Shown piece by piece: positions 57,847 to 64,000 of a stretch of DNA of 64,000 bases. Every line of letters starts with the position of its first letter. The first letter of the stretch is position 1. This DNA is from G963664115 sp965216035. GTDB taxonomy: Bacteria; Acidobacteriota; Terriglobia; 20CM-2-55-15. A program made the position numbers and the translations under genes. The stretch is from NCBI GenBank assembly GCA_965216035.1, contig CBDCFM010000021.1, positions 1,302,001 to 1,366,000 on the forward strand. The letters are read 5' to 3'. Below the pieces are notes generated by a model. It had not been told where the DNA came from and ran no database searches. It saw only the letters and a list, made by a program, of their open reading frames with translations.

Positions 57847-60201
57847 ATGTCAGACGAACAACCTATTCCACGGCCCGGCCCAGCTTCGCGGCCCCTACCC
57901 GCGCCGAAGGCGTACTACCCGTCACCCGTTGGCTACAACGATCTCGATCTGCCACCCTATGGCGGCGACGACGAACTCAACCTGCGTAGCCTGTGGCGTA
58001 TCGCGCGCAGGCGGCGCTGGATGATTGCGGGAATTGCGCTCATCGTGACGACGCTCGTCACCATCGATGTTTACCGGACCAAACCCCGGTATGAATCCAT
58101 CGCGACAATCGAAATCGGGCAGCAGAGCGGCGCCATCGTCAACGGCGGCGAAATTCTCTATCAAGAGTACGATCCGCTCTCTGTGACGCTGAACACGAGC
58201 GAGGTCGTCCTGACCAGCGCGCCGATGCTGGAGGACGTCGTCGTTCAACTTCGGCTCGACGAAAGCCCGGCCTTCCTCGAAGTCAGCGAGCGCCGCTCGG
58301 TCCTGGAGTTTTTGAACGAGATTGCCGGAAAGATCCAGCAGGACGACGCCCCTCCGGCGCCCCGCGTGTTCACGGGTACGGTAGTCAAGACCCCGATCGA
58401 AGCCGACCGAATTCCCGAAGAAATCGAACGCCTGGCGCCCTACGTCGGCATCATCGAAGACGGGCTCCGCGTCCGGCCCATCCCCGATACCCGGGTGATG
58501 ACGGTGGCCTTCACGCACACCGATGCCTCAATCGCGGCAGCGGTTCCCAACGCGATTGCCGAACGCTTTGTCGAGACCAGCTTCGACAAGAAGATCGAAG
58601 GCTTCGCAAATGCTTCCGAGTGGCTCGACCGCTCGACACGCGAGCTGAAGGCCAAGATCGAAGTGTCCGAACAGTCGTTGGCCGACTACATGCGGACGCA
58701 CAATATCTACGCGCTCGAGGGCCGCGAAACCCTCATTATCGAAAAGCTCTCAGCGCTGCACGACCAGGCGACCCGGGCCGCGACCGACCGCATCCTGAAG
58801 GACTCACTCTATGAGCAGGTGCGCCAGGGCCGCGTTGCCCAGATTCCGGAAGCCTTCGCCGACCCGCAAACGGCCGAACTCCAGCGCGGCCTCGGTCAGC
58901 TGTCGATACGCGCCGCGGAACTGGGCGCGACCTACGGCCCCAGTAACCCGCTGATGATCGAAGTCAACCGGCAGATGACAGAGATCCGCGATCAGATTGC
59001 GGCCAGCCGCACGATGCTCGAGGAAAAGCTCCGGGCCGATTACGGACGCGCTGTCCTTGACGAAACGGCGCTCGCCACGGCGCTCGGCGAAGCCAAGACC
59101 GAAGCGGCCGAGGAGAACCAGAACGCCATCCAGTACAGCCTTCTCAGCCAGGACGTGGAAACATCGAAGGCCCTCTACACCGAGTTTCTCCAGAAGACCA
59201 ACCAGGCCTATCTCGAAGTCGCGCAGCAGCAGAGCAACATCCGCGTAATCGCCCCGGCACGCGTTCCGAGTTTACCGGTCAGTCCGAACCGGCCGCGGAC
59301 AATCCTGATGGGTCTCATGGTGAGCCTGTTTGGGGGCATGGGCCTCGCATGGGCTTTGGAACGCTTCAACGATTCGATTCGGAGCGTGGACGACGTCCTG
59401 CGGCTCACCCAGCTTCCGGCTCTGGCGGTCATACCGTCGATCAAGAAGAATCATGCCTTGCTGAGCACCGAAGTCCGTGCCATCGGCACAGGGAGGAGCC
59501 TCTCGTCCGAAATTCAGCGCGGGCGGATCATGGAATTGGACGGGCGGTCGCCCTCGGCCGAAGCCTACCGCGCATTGCGGACGGGGCTCCTGCTGTCCAC
59601 GGCGGGAAGCCCTCCGAAGACTATCCTGGTGACCTCGGTTCGCAAGGAAGAAGGGAAAACCACGACAGCCACCAACACGGCCATCTCTCTTGCCCAGCTC
59701 GGAGGGTCCGTCCTGTTGGTGGACGCCGACCTGCGCAAGCCCTCGATCCACGACATCTTCACGATCTCGGCAAACTCAGGGCTTTCGAACTATCTGGCCG
59801 GCAACCTCGATGCCAGTGGATTCAGCAAACACTCGCCCATCGATAACCTGAGCGTAATCCCGGCCGGTCCGCTGCCCCCGAACCCTGCGGAGCTGCTCAG
59901 TTCGGACAGAATGAAAGTGTTTCTGGAGAAAGCGTCCGGCCGCTACGATCACGTCATCCTTGACTCGCCCCCGATGGGAAGCGTCACCGACCCGGTCGTC
60001 CTCTCGACGATGGTGGATGGCGTCATCCTCGTCGTCCACGGAGCGAAGAATTCGCGCCAGGCGGTCCAGCGGGCCTGCCACGAACTGGCGGCCGTCGGCG
60101 CAAAGATTTTCGGTATCGTCCTGAACAACGTTGACCTCAAGCGGGAAGGGTATGAGGATTATTATTACTATTCCTCCTACGAGCGTTACGGTGACAACTG
60201 A
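57847..60201 (+). CDS. polysaccharide co-polymerase with tyrosine autokinase (Wzc-like)
   Basis: The 784-residue protein has a Wzz-type N-terminal domain between two membrane helices (about 58-78 and 480-500). A coiled-coil middle follows, then a BY-kinase domain. The kinase shows Walker A TSVRKEEGKTTTATNTAISLAQ, Walker A' VLLVDADLRKPSIHDIF and Walker B HVILDSPPMGSVTD. The C-terminus ends in a tyrosine cluster (EDYYYYSSYERYGDN), the autophosphorylation site. It controls chain length and export with the Wza-like protein just upstream. Confidence 0.94.
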   Translation: MSDEQPIPRPGPASRPLPAPKAYYPSPVGYNDLDLPPYGGDDELNLRSLWRIARRRRWMIAGIALIVTTLVTIDVYRTKPRYESIATIEIGQQSGAIVNGGEILYQEYDPLSVTLNTSEVVLTSAPMLEDVVVQLRLDESPAFLEVSERRSVLEFLNEIAGKIQQDDAPPAPRVFTGTVVKTPIEADRIPEEIERLAPYVGIIEDGLRVRPIPDTRVMTVAFTHTDASIAAAVPNAIAERFVETSFDKKIEGFANASEWLDRSTRELKAKIEVSEQSLADYMRTHNIYALEGRETLIIEKLSALHDQATRAATDRILKDSLYEQVRQGRVAQIPEAFADPQTAELQRGLGQLSIRAAELGATYGPSNPLMIEVNRQMTEIRDQIAASRTMLEEKLRADYGRAVLDETALATALGEAKTEAAEENQNAIQYSLLSQDVETSKALYTEFLQKTNQAYLEVAQQQSNIRVIAPARVPSLPVSPNRPRTILMGLMVSLFGGMGLAWALERFNDSIRSVDDVLRLTQLPALAVIPSIKKNHALLSTEVRAIGTGRSLSSEIQRGRIMELDGRSPSAEAYRALRTGLLLSTAGSPPKTILVTSVRKEEGKTTTATNTAISLAQLGGSVLLVDADLRKPSIHDIFTISANSGLSNYLAGNLDASGFSKHSPIDNLSVIPAGPLPPNPAELLSSDRMKVFLEKASGRYDHVILDSPPMGSVTDPVVLSTMVDGVILVVHGAKNSRQAVQRACHELAAVGAKIFGIVLNNVDLKREGYEDYYYYSSYERYGDN

Positions 60202-60321
60202 AAGACCGGCATCTTACTGCGGGGGCGGTCTATGACCAGCTTACAATTCGAAAACCGATGAAGATGAATTTGTACAAGCAACATTGGTGCACAACCTCCT
60301 TCGGTTAGTCCCGGACGTTTC

Positions 60322-62127
60322 GTGTATATCCTCGGCATCAATGCCTACCACGGCGACGTGTCGGCCGTGCTCATCCGTGACGGAAAACTTGTCGCCGCCC
60401 TCGAAGAAGAACGCTTCACGCGCATTAAGCACGCGACCGGCTTCCCGACTGAGGCGATCCGCCGCTCCCTTAAAATCGGCGATATCGACGGCACGAAAAT
60501 CAATGCCGTCGCGATCAGTCGTGATTGGCGCGCCAACCTCACAAAAAAGGCAGCTTTCGTTCTGACAAACCGCCCGGGTCGGACTCTGGTTCGTGACCGC
60601 GTCCGAAACCTCCGCAAGGTCCACAAGCTCGAAGGCCCGCTCGCACACGCACTCGATCTCAAACCGGCGAACCTCCCAAAAATCCACCGTGTTGAACACC
60701 ATCCAGCCCATTTGGCGAGCGCATTTTTCGTCTCACCGTTCGAAGACGCTGCGGTCTGTGCGATCGATGGATTCGGCGACTTCGTCAGCACCTCGTTCGC
60801 AAAAGGACAGGGCAAGCGGCTTGACGTCTTTCGAAAGGTCTACTTCCCCCATTCCCTGGGAATGTTCTACACCGCCATCACCCAATACCTTGGTTTTCCC
60901 AGTTTTGGTGACGAGTTCAAGGTGATGGGGCTTGCACCCTACGGCGAACCTGAATTTGTTCGTGAACTGAGCCAACTGGTCCATCTCGAAAAAGACGGCC
61001 TCTTCAAACTCGATCTCAAGTACTTCCGACACGCGACGGAAGGCGTGGAGATGGAATGGGAGCAAGGGTATCCAACACTGGGCCGCGTTTTCTCTGATAA
61101 GTTGGAAACGCTCCTCGGACCTGCTCGAAAGAAGAACGATCCTCTGACCCAGCGTTGCGAAAACATCGCCCGTTCCCTCCAGGCCGTGTATGAGGATTGC
61201 GCGTTTCATGTGCTGAATGCCCTTTGGGAACAGACCCGTTCCCCGCGCCTATGTCTGGCTGGAGGTTGCGCGATGAACAGCGTCGCGAACGGAAAGGTGA
61301 GGTCGCGAACCCCATTCGAAGACGTCTACGTCCAGCCAGCTGCCGGGGACAACGGTACGGCGCTCGGCGCCGCCTATCACGTCTGGCATCAGACGCTCGG
61401 TAATCCCAGAACGTTCGTTATGGATCACGCCCTCTGGGGCACTGCCTATCCAGACGCCAACATCGCAGCGCTTCTCAAGCAGAATGGCATCAACGACAAT
61501 GACTTCAACGTCATCGAGCTCCAGAATGAGGACGAAACCTGTCGTCATACGGCTGCCCTTCTGGCCGAAGGAAAGGTGGTTGGCTGGTACCAGGGACGAA
61601 TGGAATGGGGCTCCCGTGCCCTGGGGAACCGGAGCATCCTGGCCGACCCGCGACGCGCCGACATGCGCGACCTGATTAACGCCAAGATCAAGTTCCGCGA
61701 GAAGTTTCGGCCCTTCGCGCCTTCGGTTCTGGAGGAAGACGTCGGCAACTATTTTGTCGATCCGGCCGCCGATCCGTTCATGCAGCAGGTTTACGCGGTG
61801 CGGGAGGAGAAGCGTGCCCAGCTTCCTGCGATCACGCACCGAGACGGCACCGGCCGGTTACAGACTGTGAACCGAGAACAGAACACCCGCTATTACAGGC
61901 TGATCCAGGAGTTCGCAAAACTCACCGGCGTTCCTGTCGTCCTGAACACGAGCTTCAATGAGAACGAGCGCATCGTGGACACGCCTGAACAGGCCCTCGA
62001 TTGTTTCCTGCGCACGAAGATGGATGCGCTGGTCGCAGGGAACACCGTGGTGCTGAGGTTAGCCGCAAGGCGAAGTCCAGACGAGGTCGAGTCTGCCGCA
62101 GTCACTCCGGAGAGCGTGGAGGCCTAA
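60322..62127 (+). CDS. carbamoyltransferase (NodU/CmcH family)
   Basis: The 601-residue protein starts at GTG (VYILGINAYHGDVSAVLIRDGKLVAALEEERFTRIKHATGFP). It has the metal/carbamoyl-adenylate motif VEHHPAHLASAF, LCLAGGCAMNSVANGKV, and the C-terminal QGRMEWGSRALGNRSILADPR with KFREKFRPFAPSVL. The family adds carbamoyl groups to sugars or antibiotics from carbamoyl phosphate. Here it probably decorates the polysaccharide or a sugar precursor. It is followed by AsnB, a common pairing in such clusters. Confidence 0.92.
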   Translation: MYILGINAYHGDVSAVLIRDGKLVAALEEERFTRIKHATGFPTEAIRRSLKIGDIDGTKINAVAISRDWRANLTKKAAFVLTNRPGRTLVRDRVRNLRKVHKLEGPLAHALDLKPANLPKIHRVEHHPAHLASAFFVSPFEDAAVCAIDGFGDFVSTSFAKGQGKRLDVFRKVYFPHSLGMFYTAITQYLGFPSFGDEFKVMGLAPYGEPEFVRELSQLVHLEKDGLFKLDLKYFRHATEGVEMEWEQGYPTLGRVFSDKLETLLGPARKKNDPLTQRCENIARSLQAVYEDCAFHVLNALWEQTRSPRLCLAGGCAMNSVANGKVRSRTPFEDVYVQPAAGDNGTALGAAYHVWHQTLGNPRTFVMDHALWGTAYPDANIAALLKQNGINDNDFNVIELQNEDETCRHTAALLAEGKVVGWYQGRMEWGSRALGNRSILADPRRADMRDLINAKIKFREKFRPFAPSVLEEDVGNYFVDPAADPFMQQVYAVREEKRAQLPAITHRDGTGRLQTVNREQNTRYYRLIQEFAKLTGVPVVLNTSFNENERIVDTPEQALDCFLRTKMDALVAGNTVVLRLAARRSPDEVESAAVTPESVEA

Positions 62128-62141
62128 TCCAAACGATTGCC

Positions 62142-63950
62142 ATGTGCGGCATCGCTGCCATATTTTCCTACAACAACGGCCCCCCGGTCGACGAGCGGGA
62201 ACTTCTTCGGATCCGGGATCGAATGACTTCGCGCGGTCCGGACGGAGCAGGAATGTGGGTATCTGAAGACCGCAGCGTGGGCCTCGCGCACCGGCGTCTG
62301 GCGATCATCGACTTATCCCCTACCGCCGACCAGCCGATGACGGACGACTCGGGAGTATTCACGATCACCTTCAACGGTGAGATTTATAACTACAAAGAAC
62401 TGCGGCGAGAACTCAAAGCTCGTGGTTACCGTTTCCGGTCGACGAGCGACACCGAGGTCCTCCTCCACCTCTACGCGGACCGCGGCGTGAAGATGCTCGA
62501 CGATTTGCGAGGCATGTATGCGTTCGCGCTCTGGGACCGGCGGAAGAAGTCTCTGTTCCTGGCGCGCGACCCTTTTGGGATCAAACCTCTCTACTATGCC
62601 GACGACGGTCACACGTTCCGTGCGGCCTCACAGGTGAAAGCATTACTTGCTGGGGGTGCTGTGGACACCGGAGTTGATCCTGCGGGTCACGTCGGATTCT
62701 TCCTTTGGGGGCACGTGCCGGAACCGTACACGCTTTACAAGGGCATCCGTTCCGTCCCCGCCGGGAGCTTCGTTTGGCTCGAGGCTGGCAAATCTAGACG
62801 TGTGGAAAGCTTCCTGAGTATCTCAAACGTTTTCACTGAATCGGTTCATGCCGGAAAAGACGATGCCGAATGGAACCGTCAACAGGCAGATGCCTACTCA
62901 ATCTCAATCAGAGACTCCCTACGTAATTCGGTTCGCCACCACATGATTGCCGATGTGCCGGTCGGCATTTTTCTTTCATCAGGCATTGACTCGACCACGA
63001 TCGCATCACTGGCGGCGGAAGAGGGCAGTTCACTGCACACCATCACTCTTGGATTCGAAGAATACAAGGGCACTGAAGACGACGAAGTGCCCCTGGCTGA
63101 GGAAACTGCACGATGCCTTGGGGCCCGTCACGAAACGGTGTGGATTACTCGCCAGGATTTCGAAGAGAAACTCGAGCATCTTTTTTCAGCGATGGATCAG
63201 CCTTCGATCGACGGTGTCAACGCATACTGGGTGAGTCTGGCTGCTCGACGAGCCGGATTGAAAGCCGCGCTGTCCGGTCTTGGCGGCGACGAGCTCTTCG
63301 GGGGCTACCCGAGCTTCCACCAGATACCACGCGTGGTCTCCGCGCTTCGGCCGTTCCAGTCCCTACCAGCCCTTTCGGAAGCGTTCCGGTCGGTCATCGC
63401 GCCGGTCTTAAAACGTTGGACCTCACCTAAATATGCGGGCCTCTTCGAATACGGCGGGACGTTCGCCGGCGCATATTTGCTCAGACGCGCTCTGTTCATG
63501 CCGTGGGAGTTGCCGGAGATCCTCGATCCCGATCTCGTGCGCGAGGGCTGGCGGACGCTGGCAGCGCTCTCTGCTATCGAGACGATCACAGCAATTCCCG
63601 ATTCTCCGCGCTCTAAGGTTGCGTGCATGGAGTCCTGCTGGTACATGCGAAACCAGTTACTTCGAGATGCAGACTGGGCCGGTATGGCGCATTCTGTCGA
63701 AATCCGCGTGCCGCTGGTTGATCTGGAGCTGGTCCGGACGGTCGCCCGCTCGGTCGGTGCCGGATGCGCTCCGGACAAGGCTACCCTGGCCGCCGCCGCC
63801 CTGTTCGGCGCGTCACAGGCGCTGCTCGGCCGACCGAAGACCGGGTTCAAGGTGCCCGTCCGGGACTGGCTCCTGACTAAGGACCATGGGACTACGCCCC
63901 GTGGACTTCGCGGATGGTCGCAGGTTGTCTATGGGGCGTTTGCGGCGTGA
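62142..63950 (+). CDS. asnB: asparagine synthase (glutamine-hydrolysing)
   Basis: The 602-residue protein begins MCGIAAIFSYNN, with Cys2 as the glutaminase nucleophile. The glutaminase domain has RGPDGAG and LAHRRLAIIDLSP, and FNGEIYNYKELR follows. The synthase domain has the ATP-pyrophosphatase loop GIFLSSGIDSTTIASLA and LSGLGGDELFGGYPSF. In polysaccharide clusters such proteins may amidate sugar acids or amino acids rather than make free Asn. I chose ATG 62142, since Cys must be residue 2. The next gene overlaps its stop by 3 bases. Confidence 0.92.
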   Translation: MCGIAAIFSYNNGPPVDERELLRIRDRMTSRGPDGAGMWVSEDRSVGLAHRRLAIIDLSPTADQPMTDDSGVFTITFNGEIYNYKELRRELKARGYRFRSTSDTEVLLHLYADRGVKMLDDLRGMYAFALWDRRKKSLFLARDPFGIKPLYYADDGHTFRAASQVKALLAGGAVDTGVDPAGHVGFFLWGHVPEPYTLYKGIRSVPAGSFVWLEAGKSRRVESFLSISNVFTESVHAGKDDAEWNRQQADAYSISIRDSLRNSVRHHMIADVPVGIFLSSGIDSTTIASLAAEEGSSLHTITLGFEEYKGTEDDEVPLAEETARCLGARHETVWITRQDFEEKLEHLFSAMDQPSIDGVNAYWVSLAARRAGLKAALSGLGGDELFGGYPSFHQIPRVVSALRPFQSLPALSEAFRSVIAPVLKRWTSPKYAGLFEYGGTFAGAYLLRRALFMPWELPEILDPDLVREGWRTLAALSAIETITAIPDSPRSKVACMESCWYMRNQLLRDADWAGMAHSVEIRVPLVDLELVRTVARSVGAGCAPDKATLAAAALFGASQALLGRPKTGFKVPVRDWLLTKDHGTTPRGLRGWSQVVYGAFAA

Positions 63951-64000
63951 ACCTCCTCGTTCTCCTGACTGACGCCTACGGGGGGCGGGGTGGGATCGCA
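63947..64000 (+). CDS. partial glycosyltransferase (GT4-like N-terminus), cut by the right edge
   Basis: A GTG at 63947 overlaps the asnB stop (GTGA) and opens an 18-codon frame to the window end: NLLVLLTDAYGGRGGIA. This matches the first strand and glycine-rich loop of family-4 glycosyltransferases. It is likely the next gene of the cluster. Confidence 0.6.
   Translation, partial: MNLLVLLTDAYGGRGGIA

Noticed and set aside
1..64000. CRISPR array, rRNA operon or prophage
   Set aside because: No regularly spaced short repeats, rRNA sequence or phage structural genes were seen on reading the window.

Overview
The window looks like a chromosomal segment of a Gram-negative bacterium of about 55-60% GC. 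Envelope genes (RseP, Wza/Wzc-type export, TatAC, prepilin peptidase, Mpl) show the Gram-negative cell plan. A VWFA protein of the acidobacterial type, a divergent Hfq-like protein and the overall gene set make Acidobacteriota my best guess. That is inference; no rRNA is present to test it.

Region 1 (1-20.9 kb) is dense housekeeping. A minus-strand yggS-DUF167 block runs off the left edge. It is followed by plus-strand thiI-tmk-holB, an Hfq-like gene and pdxA. A long minus-strand operon truA-uppS-cdsA-dxr-rseP-fur covers tRNA modification, undecaprenyl and phospholipid precursors, isoprenoids and envelope proteolysis. A 300-bp repeat sits between dxr and rseP. Prepilin peptidase and two minor pilins follow, with a second copy of the repeat between them. 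Then come menG/ubiE, aroB, a C-terminal processing protease, tatA-tatC, an M28 peptidase and a YtxH protein.

Region 2 (21-45.4 kb) starts with tRNA-Ala(CGC). It holds a frameshifted VWFA gene, map, a radical SAM gene and a REC-PAS-GGDEF-EAL gene split by one in-frame TGA. Cell-wall recycling genes (mpl, LD-carboxypeptidase) and a complete glycine cleavage operon without the L protein (gcvT-gcvH-gcvPA-gcvPB) follow. The rest is a membrane-bound spermidine-synthase-like protein, a MoaD-MoaE fusion, ribA, an amidohydrolase and mazG.

Region 3 (45.4-64 kb) is an accessory surface-polysaccharide locus: an aminotransferase remnant, gmd-fcl (GDP-fucose), two tandem HTH-only LuxR-type regulators, a PilZ protein and a NusG/RfaH-like antiterminator. 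An IS481-type element and repeats interrupt it. A double-redoxin protein then overlaps a tiny Asp-rich secreted protein, followed by a TPR protein, an O-antigen-ligase-like polymerase, Wza, Wzc, a carbamoyltransferase, AsnB and the start of a glycosyltransferase running off the right edge.

The most unusual content is repetitive DNA. Three copies of a 277-340 bp element with long terminal inverted repeats begin at CTAG-like tips, two of them at stop codons. Three copies of a REP-like hairpin occur, one forming the end of a coding sequence. A ~97-bp direct repeat also brackets the regulator/IS block. No CRISPR array, rRNA or phage was seen. All assignments come from reading the sequence; no database search was run.
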